Shown piece by piece: positions 1-7,092 of a stretch of DNA of 36,370 bases. The stretch is from a virus: positions 1-36,370 of the IMG/VR virus record IMGVR_UViG_3300044846_000201. One strand, given 5' to 3'. A program made the position numbers and the translations under genes. The notes beneath the pieces are model-generated. The model had not been told where the DNA came from, ran no database searches, and saw only the letters and a list, made by a program, of their open reading frames with translations. Within the stretch, counting starts at the first letter, position 1. Every line of letters starts with the position of its first letter.

Positions 1-147
1 GTGAGGTCCGTGAAAACCCCTTTGGTTTCGGTGATGGTCTGAGCCTTGAGCCAGTTCATCACCCGATTAAATTCAGGATGCTCGAAGTTGATCCACGGCA
101 GGATGGCATCCTTGAGGTGGATCACCGGGCGCTTGGTCTGCCGAGGT
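1..147. repeat. Left copy of contig-terminal repeat (circular overlap)
   Basis: These bases match 36224-36370 with two differences (A versus G at position 15, T versus C at position 21). On the coding (minus) strand both are synonymous third-position changes in the polymerase gene (GTT/GTC and AAA/AAG). The repeat lies wholly inside that gene, so joining the ends restores one continuous frame. I read it as an assembly overlap of a circular or circularly permuted genome, with strain variation between the two copies, and not as a biological terminal repeat. Confidence 0.9.
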
Positions 148-845
148 GTGCGACCCTTGGGGCCAAAGTCGTAGCATGCGACACCGGCTTCTTCTAGCTT
201 CATGGTGAAGTAGTCTTTGCCGATCTTGGTGTCGTTGTGGTTCATGAAGTCCCGGGCGTACTTGCGCGTCAGTTCTTCACGGAAGTGGATCATGTCAAGC
301 GTGTGGTGATAAAACGCCTTGGTCTGCGCCACATCGTGCTTGTTGTAGGACTTGAGCACTTCGATCTGCTCACGATTGAGCACGGTGCCCACCGGGAACG
401 GCAAGTCTTCAATGCTGTCGCTGCGCATGTTGAACTCCAGCACTTTGAGGCTGGTGGATCGAGCGCGGTTGTCGAAGTGATGAATCTTGAACAGGTCGAT
501 CTGCTGCACAAACTGGTCCGAGGGCTTGACCATGTGCATCCACTTGCTGCCGTCTTCATCTTGCGAGTTGACGATCGCCATCGCCTTTTGGTACAGCGTG
601 TTGGCATCACTTTGGCCCATGCGCACGAGGGTGTGGATCACAGGGTAATCGAACCCCAAGTTGTTAAAGCCGACCATGCGTGAGTCGGTGTCCTTGAGGA
701 ACTGGAGGAACTCAACGATCTGACGACTGTCGTTGCGTAGGTCACTGATCTCGAACATCCAGTGCAGAGGTGCTTCTGCGTGTTCCACTGCCAGCGTGAA
801 CACGTTGGGATAGGTTTCGATGTCGAATACATAGTCGTTACTCAT
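1..845 (-). CDS. Family B DNA polymerase, N-terminal part (3'-5' exonuclease domain); continues at 36370
   Basis: Residues 1-281 of a 617-residue replicative polymerase whose remainder is at 35215-36370. The ATG at 845 opens MSNDYVFDIETYP. All three DnaQ-like exonuclease motifs are visible: Exo I FDIE (D8, E10), Exo II GFNNLGFDY (D66) and Exo III YNKHD (D171). Proofreading activity is therefore expected. The ribosome site is weak (GGTAA eight bases before the ATG), and a long hairpin lies between this gene and the upstream ssDNA-binding gene. It is part of the leftward replication operon. The frame is open through base 3, so the break at base 1 comes from where the circle was cut and is not a mutation. 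Confidence 0.93.
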   Translation of the reverse strand, partial: MSNDYVFDIETYPNVFTLAVEHAEAPLHWMFEISDLRNDSRQIVEFLQFLKDTDSRMVGFNNLGFDYPVIHTLVRMGQSDANTLYQKAMAIVNSQDEDGSKWMHMVKPSDQFVQQIDLFKIHHFDNRARSTSLKVLEFNMRSDSIEDLPFPVGTVLNREQIEVLKSYNKHDVAQTKAFYHHTLDMIHFREELTRKYARDFMNHNDTKIGKDYFTMKLEEAGVACYDFGPKGRTPRQTKRPVIHLKDAILPWINFEHPEFNRVMNWLKAQTITETKGVFTDL

Positions 846-863
846 TACGGTTACCGGGTAGGT

Positions 864-909
864 GGGGCCACTGGCCGGTCCCCCGGGAACCCCCAGAGGC
901 AGTGGCCCC
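864..909 (-). other. Long GC-rich inverted repeat between ssDNA-binding and polymerase genes
   Basis: Bases 864-873 (GGGGCCACTG) and 900-909 (CAGTGGCCCC) form a perfect 10-bp stem around a 26-base GC-rich loop. It fills the 71-base gap between the ssDNA-binding gene (stop at 917) and the polymerase start (845). In the leftward direction no U-run follows, so it is not a standard rho-independent terminator. It could be an mRNA-stabilising 3' end for the upstream gene, an attenuator that lowers polymerase output, or a protein-binding hairpin. The role is inference; the repeat itself is plain in the sequence. Confidence 0.6.
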
Positions 910-916
910 GATTCAA

Positions 917-1603
917 TTACTGGCCGAAGAACGAAGGCAGGCCCGTGGGTGCACCAAACGGTGCGGCAGGCATTGCTGGCGCTGGGGCAGCAGCAGGTGC
1001 GAACATGCCAGCAGGAGCACCGGCCACAGCACCAAACATGCCCGATGCGTCAACAGCACCTTCGCCGAACGGTGTGTCATCAGCGGCGAACTGGACAGCG
1101 ATCAAGTCGCAGCGGATGCCACGGCCATGCTTGTTGTCCTGCGGCCAAGGCTTGATCGCAGCGTTGACACGGCAACCGCCGTACATCTTGCGGGCCAGTT
1201 GCTGATACGCCATCGTGTTGGTGGGGTCGATGGGTTGACCATCGGCTTGGATCATCTGAGGCGCGGTGTCGCGGCCTGCGGTGATGAACACATGGCCTGC
1301 ATAACCATCGTAGGGCTGGAAGGTTTTCTTGTTGACCTTCTCCTCACCACGGCCAAAGCAGCGGGTCTTGCGGTCCTGCTGGATCATGCCCATGACAGCT
1401 TGAGCGTGTTCCTTCCACTTGTCCAGCGCCAAGGCACCGTAGCGGGCCATGAACTGAGCGAAGCCGGGGTGGCTCTCAGGCATGATGAACTCGCAGTTGT
1501 ACGAGATGCGTTCCTTGCCGGTCTGCTCGTTGATCTGGCGCTGTGGTTCAGCAAGATGGGGGAAGGACAGACGGACGTTCGACAAAAAGATGATTTCAGA
1601 CAT
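917..1603 (-). CDS. DUF2815-family single-stranded DNA-binding protein
   Basis: A 228-residue protein starting MSEIIFLSNVRLSFPHLAEP, the typical opening of the DUF2815 phage family of OB-fold ssDNA-binding proteins. The middle carries the usual family region ending in NAAIKPWPQDNKHGRGIRCD. The last ~50 residues are rich in Ala, Pro and Gly and look like a flexible tail, ending PSFFGQ. The start has GGAG spaced eight bases from the ATG. It sits between a DUF2800 nuclease and the polymerase, the usual pairing in phage replication operons. It probably coats ssDNA at the fork. The family call is firm; the detailed role is inferred from the family and neighbours. Confidence 0.85.
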   Translation of the reverse strand: MSEIIFLSNVRLSFPHLAEPQRQINEQTGKERISYNCEFIMPESHPGFAQFMARYGALALDKWKEHAQAVMGMIQQDRKTRCFGRGEEKVNKKTFQPYDGYAGHVFITAGRDTAPQMIQADGQPIDPTNTMAYQQLARKMYGGCRVNAAIKPWPQDNKHGRGIRCDLIAVQFAADDTPFGEGAVDASGMFGAVAGAPAGMFAPAAAPAPAMPAAPFGAPTGLPSFFGQ

Positions 1604-1618
1604 TACATTTACTCCAGT

Positions 1619-2932
1619 TTAAGAAAGCCACGAGGGCAGGGATTCGGCAACGGGTTGGTCAAGTGTGAACTTGATCGCCTCTGCCTCGACTGCGCTAAAC
1701 AGCGGCGCAGCATTCATGATGACAGCCGGACGGCCATCGGATTCAGGGACCACGGTCAGTTTGCCCGCCAGCTTGCTGACGTACTCCTGCTCCATGCGTT
1801 TGAGTTGGCGCTCGGTCAACGTCACCTTGGTGCCGTCTTTCTTCTCCCACGTCAGCTTCTCAGCCTTGGCAGGTGTGACGAGTTTGGTTTCGTAGATCGC
1901 GCCCTTAGGAATGCCCATCTTGACCAGCTTCTCGGCCATCTCTGCTTCGGGCAGTGCCCAAGCGCGGGAGCCGCGACCGTTGACCAGTTTGAGGCCGGGG
2001 ATCGAGATGCCTGACTCCATGCGGCGCATGGCTTCTTTTTCCACAGCTTCGAGGAGTTGACGCATCAGGGGTGCGGCTTCCATGATCTGACGAATCTGGG
2101 CATCGTCCATCTGGGCCGGGTCTTTATCGGCAGACTGCTGCGCGACATCGAGTGTTTCGGTTACGACAGGCTGGAACATGATCCCGACCTCCTTCATTAC
2201 GTTACTTGCCAGCGCAGAGCATGAACCCTTGGCACGGCAGAATTTACATTGACTTTCACCCGGTACAAGCGGTGCATCTGGTTTGTCAGTAGCAGCAGCT
2301 TGCGTGATGATTGTACCCATGTTGTCGAGCAAAGACTTCACCGTGACAGTGTGCGATGTGATGGCAGGCATCCCACGCAGCGCCAGCTTGGGCTGGATGA
2401 TGGTCATCTTCACGTACTCGATGGGGTAGGCACCGTTAACGGGTAGCTTGTAGCCAGCCAGCACCCCGTAGGCGTACTGTTCAAGCTGCATGTTGCCTTC
2501 GGCGCTAACGATACCCATGCCGTCCTTGTAGTCGATCAACTCAAGGGTGTCAGCACCGATGATTTGAAGGTCCACCGTACCCGACAGGTCTTTGCGACCC
2601 AGCAGGAACTCGGGATCAACACGGGTTTCAGAGATTACCCGAAGTCCGAGATTCTCGATTTTGTGGACGTAATCAAATGCAACCTTGACACGTTCAGCAC
2701 GGTCCTTGTCAACATGGAACGAGCCTTCGTGATCGGTCATCAACTGACCCACCATTGACAGTGGGTCAACAAACTGTTTGATGCAGTGCTCAAGCAGCGT
2801 GTGCGAGTGTGTGCCATCGGCAGCAGCGGGGCCGCTACCGGTGTCAGGGTACTTGGCCTCCTCTCGAATGCTGCCGGGGCACAAGGCCCAGCGGCTGCGC
2901 TTCGATGGGGACAGCTTGGCGTGATCGCTCAT
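1619..2932 (-). CDS. DUF2800-family PD-(D/E)XK nuclease, Cas4/AddB-like
   Basis: 437 residues. The start at 2932 (MSDHAKLSPSKRSRWALCPG) is chosen because GGAAG precedes it and it overlaps the upstream stop as ATATGA; a longer reading to 2983 has no support. The N-terminal SPSKRSRWALCPGS is the DUF2800 signature. Near residues 130-170 the segments GTVDLQ and ELIDYKDG match the D...(D/E)xK nuclease core. A Cys cluster later on (CKFCRAKGSC), together with the N-terminal Cys, resembles the iron-sulphur cluster of Cas4 and AddB nucleases. The protein probably processes DNA ends in replication or recombination. It belongs to the leftward replication operon. Substrate and polarity cannot be told from sequence. 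Confidence 0.8.
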   Translation of the reverse strand: MSDHAKLSPSKRSRWALCPGSIREEAKYPDTGSGPAAADGTHSHTLLEHCIKQFVDPLSMVGQLMTDHEGSFHVDKDRAERVKVAFDYVHKIENLGLRVISETRVDPEFLLGRKDLSGTVDLQIIGADTLELIDYKDGMGIVSAEGNMQLEQYAYGVLAGYKLPVNGAYPIEYVKMTIIQPKLALRGMPAITSHTVTVKSLLDNMGTIITQAAATDKPDAPLVPGESQCKFCRAKGSCSALASNVMKEVGIMFQPVVTETLDVAQQSADKDPAQMDDAQIRQIMEAAPLMRQLLEAVEKEAMRRMESGISIPGLKLVNGRGSRAWALPEAEMAEKLVKMGIPKGAIYETKLVTPAKAEKLTWEKKDGTKVTLTERQLKRMEQEYVSKLAGKLTVVPESDGRPAVIMNAAPLFSAVEAEAIKFTLDQPVAESLPSWLS

Positions 2933-3315
2933 ATGACGATCTTCCAATCCTCGGCCAACATGTCGGTCTGACTTGCAAGCCAAGGCACACGAGCACCGGG
3001 TGTGTTTTGAGCATCCGATGGGTAGTTCAAAAACACGTAGGGCAGCGTCATCTTGCTGTGCTCATCAGGACGCTGCAACTCCAACCACATGCCTTTGCCG
3101 TTCCAACCGGCACGGCACACATGCATTCCCTTTTTCAGACATTCCAGTGCAAGGCCAAAGGTCATGGCGTCACATTCACGGTATGTCTCCTCGAACACGT
3201 CCTTGGGCGACCATGATTCGTAGCCATCGGCGTATTGGACAAAGTAACCGGGTTCGGCTGCGCTGCGGTCAGCAGGCTTGGCGTGGATGATTTTGGTTCC
3301 GATGTAGCGTTTCAT
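2929..3315 (-). CDS. Tad2-like (DUF2829) anti-Thoeris protein with an extra N-terminal domain
   Basis: 128 residues from the ATG at 3315, which has AAAGG six bases upstream; a TTG six bases earlier is less likely. Residues ~52-128 are a clear DUF2829 domain: TFGLALECLKKG, RAGWNGKGMW and the closing PWLASQTDMLAEDWKIV. This family includes Tad2, which sequesters the cyclic ADP-ribose signal of the Thoeris defence system. Residues 1-48 (MKRYIGTKIIHAKP...GYESWSPKDVFEETYR) are a separate small module known to be fused to DUF2829 in other phages, of unknown role. The gene overlaps DUF2800 downstream by four bases. Homology is firm; anti-Thoeris activity of this copy is inference. Confidence 0.85.
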   Translation of the reverse strand: MKRYIGTKIIHAKPADRSAAEPGYFVQYADGYESWSPKDVFEETYRECDAMTFGLALECLKKGMHVCRAGWNGKGMWLELQRPDEHSKMTLPYVFLNYPSDAQNTPGARVPWLASQTDMLAEDWKIVI

Positions 3316-3317
3316 GA

Positions 3318-3743
3318 TCAACCTTTCAAGGCTTCAACGCCAGTGTGCAGGGCAGCATAGTGCTCGGGCTTCACATCGTTGATGTTCTGGTAGCCCAGAC
3401 CAGTCAAGACGCCTTGAATCAATGCACCTTTTTGTGGGCCGAGAGCCTTGTAGGCACCCATCACGTAGTCGATCAAACCCTTGGGGTCAGAGAACGGTGC
3501 GCCAGTGGCAGCAGGTGCGGCCACAGGGGCTGCGAATGTGGGAGGCGCGGGCATGGCCGGAGCAGCGGCCACGGGTGCAGGTGCTGCGACTGGTGCGGGA
3601 GCAGCAGCAACGGGGGTAGCTTGTACCACAGGCGCTGGTGCTGGTGCAACAGGTGCGGGTGCTGCTACATTGCCGGATTGCAGTTGTGCGGTCAATGCGG
3701 TGACAGCGGCAGTCAGGGCTTCAATCTTGAGTTCGAGTGACAT
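3318..3743 (-). CDS. Ala/Pro-rich phage protein of unknown function
   Basis: 141 residues. GGAGAAAC precedes the ATG at 3743, inside the end of the upstream gene. Residues 1-25 form a short predicted coiled coil (LKIEALTAAVTALTAQL). Residues ~26-82 are a low-complexity Ala/Pro/Val linker built of APAPV-like repeats. The last ~58 residues are a compact domain (DPKGLIDYVMGAYKALGP...LGYQNINDVKPEHYAALHTGVEAL) that recurs in phage replication operons. An oligomerising N-terminus plus a long flexible linker suggests an adaptor between replication proteins, but I recognise no catalytic motif. The function is unknown. Confidence 0.75.
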   Translation of the reverse strand: MSLELKIEALTAAVTALTAQLQSGNVAAPAPVAPAPAPVVQATPVAAAPAPVAAPAPVAAAPAMPAPPTFAAPVAAPAATGAPFSDPKGLIDYVMGAYKALGPQKGALIQGVLTGLGYQNINDVKPEHYAALHTGVEALKG

Positions 3744-3933
3744 AAAGTTTCTCCAGAGGGTTACGGTTTACAGGGGGTTGAATTGTGAGGCGGTCTTCAA
3801 CAAACGCCTCGACGATTTCACGATGCACTTCGCTTGGTGTCCCTAGCTTTCGTGCTTTCTCATGAAACTTGGTGCGCGTCTTGTCTGTCACTCGGACAGT
3901 CATGAACGCTGATTTGGATTTGGGTGATGTCAT
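3721..3933 (-). CDS. Ribbon-helix-helix (Arc/CopG-like) DNA-binding protein
   Basis: 70 residues. The start at 3933 (MTSPKSKSAFMTVRV) is chosen because AAGGAA lies eight bases upstream. A beta-strand (FMTVRV) is followed by two helices (DKTRTKFHEKARKLG and PSEVHREIVEAFVED), the layout of a ribbon-helix-helix fold. It is the first gene of the leftward replication operon and overlaps the next by 23 bases. Such small first-gene repressors commonly autoregulate; here the near-palindromic GTGTACAC just upstream (3961-3968) would be a possible target. It is also one of two candidate binders for the ACCCA(C/T)TGGGT array at 9645-10211. Fold confidence is moderate, targets are speculative. Confidence 0.7.
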   Translation of the reverse strand: MTSPKSKSAFMTVRVTDKTRTKFHEKARKLGTPSEVHREIVEAFVEDRLTIQPPVNRNPLEKLYVTRTQD

Positions 3934-3959
3934 AAATAATTTCCTTGACCGATGGCGCA

Positions 3960-3989
3960 AGTGTACACCACTGTGATACGATTGTGCAA
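3960..3989 (-). promoter_or_regulatory. Candidate leftward promoter for the replication operon
   Basis: Read leftward, TTGCAC (3989-3984), an 18-base spacer and TACACT (3965-3960) give a plausible sigma70 promoter ending about 27 bases before the first start codon at 3933. The -10 lies within AGTGGTGTACACTTG, nearly repeated as AGTGTGATACACTTG in the promoter-like stretch at 32808-32822. This is pattern matching only. Confidence 0.4.
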
Positions 3990-4017
3990 CTGGTTTGAAA
4001 TTATTTTTGGAAAAGAA

Positions 4018-4045
4018 AAAGCCCCGGTGGTTAGACCGAGGCTTT
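4018..4045 (+). promoter_or_regulatory. Hairpin in the 5' leader of the prim-pol gene
   Basis: Bases 4018-4028 and 4035-4045 pair over 11 positions with one mismatch around a GGTTAG loop. The hairpin ends two bases before a strong AAGGAG (4047-4052). In the rightward mRNA it would sit directly beside the ribosome site of the 15-codon leader. Read leftward it is followed by a pyrimidine run, so it could also stop leftward transcription from further right. It may be a bidirectional insulator between the divergent operons or a translation control element. Confidence 0.5.
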
Positions 4046-4059
4046 GAAGGAGAAACACA

Positions 4060-4107
4060 ATGAACGAAGTGTCGGCAACTGCAATCACCAACGGGTCCAT
4101 TCTATGA
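4060..4107 (+). CDS. 15-residue leader peptide translationally coupled to prim-pol
   Basis: The ATG at 4060 has an excellent AAGGAG seven bases upstream, the best ribosome site in this region. It encodes MNEVSATAITNGSIL and stops in TGA that overlaps the prim-pol ATG as ATGA. The prim-pol start itself has only a poor site (CGGG). The simplest reading is that ribosomes load at the leader and re-initiate on prim-pol. Whether the peptide itself matters is unknown; its sequence shows no arrest motif that I recognise. Confidence 0.5.
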   Translation: MNEVSATAITNGSIL

Positions 4108-6602
4108 CAGCGCCACAGACTGTGCAATCACATCCAGCGTCTGTTGACGCCTACATTAGACACGGCTGGAGCCTTGTCCCGATCCCAGCCAACACCAAGG
4201 GGCCGCGCACCCCGGGCTGGAACCTCAAACAGAACGCCCTCAAGGCCCAAGGCGACCTGCCCCCGGGTTACGGCATCGGTTTGGCCCATGCGTACAGCGG
4301 CACGATGGCGCTGGACATCGACAACTGGACCGTGACCACCAGCCTGCTGGCCGAGCATGGCATCGACCTGCAAGCCCTCTACGATGCGCCTGACGCCGTG
4401 GTGATCAACTCGGGCAAGCCCGGGCATGGTAAGCTGCTGTACGCGATGCCCTTCGGCGCTGCGCTACCATCGAAGAAGATCATGCACAGCGGCATCACGG
4501 CCTACGAGTTGCGCTGCGCCACGGTCAGCGGCCTCACGGTGCAGGATGTGCTGCCACCGTCCATACACCCCGAGACACGCCAGCCCTACCACTGGGCAGG
4601 CCACGGCCACTGGACCCGGATGCCGGTGATCCCCCAAGCCCTGCTGGACCTGTGGAGTGGGATGCTGGCGCAGGACAAAGAGCGCACCATCGCCACGGAT
4701 GGCTCGATTGATGCCTCATGGGAGGAGATCAGGCAAGCACTCGATGCGGTGCCCGCTGACTGCACCCGGGACGAGTGGGTCAGCATCGGCATGGCCCTGC
4801 ACTGGGCGGGCACCCAGACCGACCAGCTTGAGCAGTCCCTGTCGCTGTGGAACGAGTGGAGCGCCACGGCGCAGACCAAGTACCCCGGGGAGCGTGAGAT
4901 TCTGACGCAGTGGGTCAGCTTCCGGCCTGACAAGGCAACCGCTGTCAAGCTGGGGACACTTTTCCACATTGCCAAGTCCCACGGCTGGCAGCGGCCCATA
5001 CCCGATGCGTCCGAGTTGTTCAGCAAGGTTGAGACACCGGTCATGGAGCCGATCAACGTGCTTGACGGCCTGCGGCCCAAGCCACCCGAGATGGACCTGT
5101 CCCTGTGGCCCCACATCCTCAAGACCCGATCCACTGAGATTTCAGAAAGCGTGGGCTGCGACCCTTTGGTCCCTTTGTTCGCTGGGTTGGCCGCTGTCTG
5201 CGGGGTGATTGATGCCCGCATCCGGCTGGAACTCATGCCGGGGTTCAAGGTGCCCCCGGTGCTGTGGCTCATGACTTTGGGCGACCCAGCGGACAAGAAG
5301 TCACCCGGATCGCGGCCCATGCTGTCGCCCCTGAAGAACATCGAGGCCGAGGATCGGCCCCGCTACGGCAAGGAACTGCTGGACTGGGAGGGCAAGGAAG
5401 CGGCCTATGCTGCTGCCAAAAAGGGCTTTCTCGAGTGGTCCTCCTCGCCCGATGCCCTGCTGGGTGCCGATCAAGCCCCATTGGTGCCCGAGATGCCACC
5501 CCAGCCGGTGCCCCTCAAGATCACAGTCAGCGACATTACGAGTCAGAAGCTGGTGCGCCAAGCGGCAGACCGGCCCCGTGGCCTGCTGTGCCACCTTGAC
5601 GAGATGAACTCGTGGGTGCGCAAGCTGACAGACAAGACCAGCGGCGAGGATCGGTCAGCATGGGTTGTCAGCTACGAGTCAGAGCACTACGAGATGGACC
5701 GGGTGGGCGCGGGGTCGATCCACTGCGAGAACTTGGCCGTGAGCATCTACGGGAACATCCAGCCAGCGGTGTTCCGGGCCAGCGTGGCACCACTGTCAGC
5801 CGATGGTCTGCTACAACGCTTCATCCCCGCCATCCTGCGCGGCAGCAAGACCAAGCTGGGCCAGCCGGTGCCCGAGTACCTGACCAGCGCCGCAGCGTGG
5901 GAGAACACCCTGCGCCTGACCTACGCGCTGCCCCCACAGACCTACCAACTGTCGCCCGAGGCGTACACCGTGTTCCGTGAGTTCCAAGCATGGTACGAGG
6001 AGGCCAAACAAGACGAGAGGGTGCTCGACAGCGGGCCTGAATACATGACGGCTTTCGGTAAGCTGGAGGGCTTGGCTGGTCGCTTGATCCTGCTGTTCCA
6101 CGTCATCGAGTCCCCATTTAGCCCACAGGTTGCCCCCGATGTTGTCCACAGGGTCATCTCGTTTGTCAAGGGCTACGTGATCCCCGCCTACCGCTACGCA
6201 CTGGGTGAAGTGGCCGGGGCCATCTCGAATGACTTCGACCAGTGGGTGATCGACCACATCATCCAAAACAGCACCGAGATCACCATGATCGACCTGCGCA
6301 CCCTGAAGCGGTCAGCACGGCGTAAGCTGGAGGGCAAGACCGAATGGCAAAAGGACCAAATGGTCATGGACGCCATGCTGGTGCTGGAGCAGGCCGGGTG
6401 GGCTGTCAAGATCGAGGAGGAACTGCACAAGCACCGTGCCATGTGGGCCATCAACCCCACGCTGCCCACGATGTTCAAAGACTACCGGGAGCAGGTGCTC
6501 AAGGCCAAGCAGCGCCACGCTGATTACATTTACCGCCATGCCTACGACAAGGGCAAAGAGCGCAAGTTGGTCAAGGGGTATGACCCCGACACGATGGAAT
6601 GA
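4104..6602 (+). CDS. Bifunctional primase-polymerase / DUF3987 helicase
   Basis: 832 residues from MTAPQTVQSH, chosen because it overlaps the leader stop (ATGA); upstream in-frame codons lack a ribosome site. Residues ~10-180 are a bifunctional prim-pol domain with the metal motif ALDID (D71, D73) and GHGK (H108). Residues ~205-295 are a PriCT-2 linker (SWEEIRQALDAVP, DEWVSIGMALHWAG). The C-terminal half is a DUF3987 P-loop module with GDPADKKSP (393-401) and a Walker B-like LLCHLDE (498-500). It probably primes and unwinds phage DNA. It is the only gene between the hairpin leader and a strong terminator, so it forms its own unit, divergent from the rest of the replication genes. Confidence 0.88.
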   Translation: MTAPQTVQSHPASVDAYIRHGWSLVPIPANTKGPRTPGWNLKQNALKAQGDLPPGYGIGLAHAYSGTMALDIDNWTVTTSLLAEHGIDLQALYDAPDAVVINSGKPGHGKLLYAMPFGAALPSKKIMHSGITAYELRCATVSGLTVQDVLPPSIHPETRQPYHWAGHGHWTRMPVIPQALLDLWSGMLAQDKERTIATDGSIDASWEEIRQALDAVPADCTRDEWVSIGMALHWAGTQTDQLEQSLSLWNEWSATAQTKYPGEREILTQWVSFRPDKATAVKLGTLFHIAKSHGWQRPIPDASELFSKVETPVMEPINVLDGLRPKPPEMDLSLWPHILKTRSTEISESVGCDPLVPLFAGLAAVCGVIDARIRLELMPGFKVPPVLWLMTLGDPADKKSPGSRPMLSPLKNIEAEDRPRYGKELLDWEGKEAAYAAAKKGFLEWSSSPDALLGADQAPLVPEMPPQPVPLKITVSDITSQKLVRQAADRPRGLLCHLDEMNSWVRKLTDKTSGEDRSAWVVSYESEHYEMDRVGAGSIHCENLAVSIYGNIQPAVFRASVAPLSADGLLQRFIPAILRGSKTKLGQPVPEYLTSAAAWENTLRLTYALPPQTYQLSPEAYTVFREFQAWYEEAKQDERVLDSGPEYMTAFGKLEGLAGRLILLFHVIESPFSPQVAPDVVHRVISFVKGYVIPAYRYALGEVAGAISNDFDQWVIDHIIQNSTEITMIDLRTLKRSARRKLEGKTEWQKDQMVMDAMLVLEQAGWAVKIEEELHKHRAMWAINPTLPTMFKDYREQVLKAKQRHADYIYRHAYDKGKERKLVKGYDPDTME

Positions 6603-6604
6603 CA

Positions 6605-6631
6605 AAGGCCCGGTTGATCCGGGCCTTTTTT
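6605..6631 (+). terminator. Rho-independent terminator after prim-pol
   Basis: AAGGCCCGG (6605-6613), loop TTGAT and CCGGGCCTT (6619-6627) form a perfect 9-bp stem followed by a T-run. It starts three bases after the prim-pol stop. It closes the rightward unit and also separates it from the converging leftward accessory operon. Confidence 0.92.
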
Positions 6632-6674
6632 ACTTTTTGGGCTGTGAGAACTTGATCCAACACGACTGACAAAT

Positions 6675-6746
6675 CTATTTGACTGGGGTCATCTGGACCC
6701 CGCCCTCGGGGAATCGGTCACGCTGACAGCGGGAACACATCTTCAT
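6675..6746 (-). CDS. 23-residue Cys-containing microprotein
   Basis: Starts at the ATG at 6746 with AAGGAG eight bases upstream, and overlaps the stop of the preceding gene as ATGA-type coupling. The peptide begins MKMCSRCQRDRFPEGGVQM. The CSRC...FPEGG pattern resembles the first half of small phage zinc-ribbon proteins whose second Cys pair is missing here, so it may be a truncated ribbon or bind metal only as a dimer. It is the last gene of the leftward accessory operon; about 45 bases beyond it lies the prim-pol terminator. The spacing and ribosome site argue that it is translated. Confidence 0.5.
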   Translation of the reverse strand: MKMCSRCQRDRFPEGGVQMTPVK

Positions 6747-6862
6747 TCTGCCTTCTCCTTGAGCGTGGCCCATGCCACTTGTGCACATCGGGCGCACTGG
6801 TAGTGGTACTGGGTGCGATGTGGCGATGGGGTCAACAGCCAGCGGTGTTTGCATTCGGTCAT
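6743..6862 (-). CDS. 39-residue zinc-ribbon-like microprotein
   Basis: The ATG at 6862 overlaps the glutaredoxin stop (ATGA), with AAGGAG upstream inside that gene. The peptide starts MTECKHRWLLTPSPHRTQY and continues with YQCARCAQVAW. Cys-x-His near the start and Cys-x2-Cys later could bind one zinc ion. Together with the 23-residue gene that follows, it makes a pair of tiny Cys-rich proteins after a glutaredoxin. Function unknown; it may be a nucleic-acid-binding or host-modulating peptide. Confidence 0.6.
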   Translation of the reverse strand: MTECKHRWLLTPSPHRTQYHYQCARCAQVAWATLKEKAE

Positions 6863-7092
6863 AGTCCTAACTCCTTGAGTGCGTTTTGCAGTCCAGCCAA
6901 TCCGCCAACGCGCTGGTCATTGATGAAGATTTGTGGCATTTGTCGGGCTTCGGGGTATCTCGTAAAAAGCGCCACCGCGTGTTCCGACACAATGACATCA
7001 AGCTCTTGATACCCAATCCCTTTGCTGTCCAGCAGCCGCTTGGCCGTGGTGCAGTTGGGGCAGTTGGTCTTGGTGTAGATCACGATGTTCAT
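6859..7092 (-). CDS. Glutaredoxin
   Basis: 77 residues, standard length for a phage or small bacterial glutaredoxin. The redox motif is CPNC (C11, C14) after the first strand (NIVIYTKTN). The cis-proline of the thioredoxin fold is P53 in MPQIFI, and VGGLAGL follows as the glutathione-binding region. It would act in the cytoplasm as a dithiol reductant. In phages this usually serves ribonucleotide reductase, but no reductase is encoded in this genome, so it must serve a host enzyme or another role. It is coupled to both neighbours by four-base overlaps. Confidence 0.92.
   Translation of the reverse strand: MNIVIYTKTNCPNCTTAKRLLDSKGIGYQELDVIVSEHAVALFTRYPEARQMPQIFINDQRVGGLAGLQNALKELGL

Noticed and set aside
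902-2014. 370-codon plus-strand frame opposite the SSB and DUF2800 genes
   Set aside because: Antisense shadow of well-recognised genes; no ribosome site and no protein family likeness.
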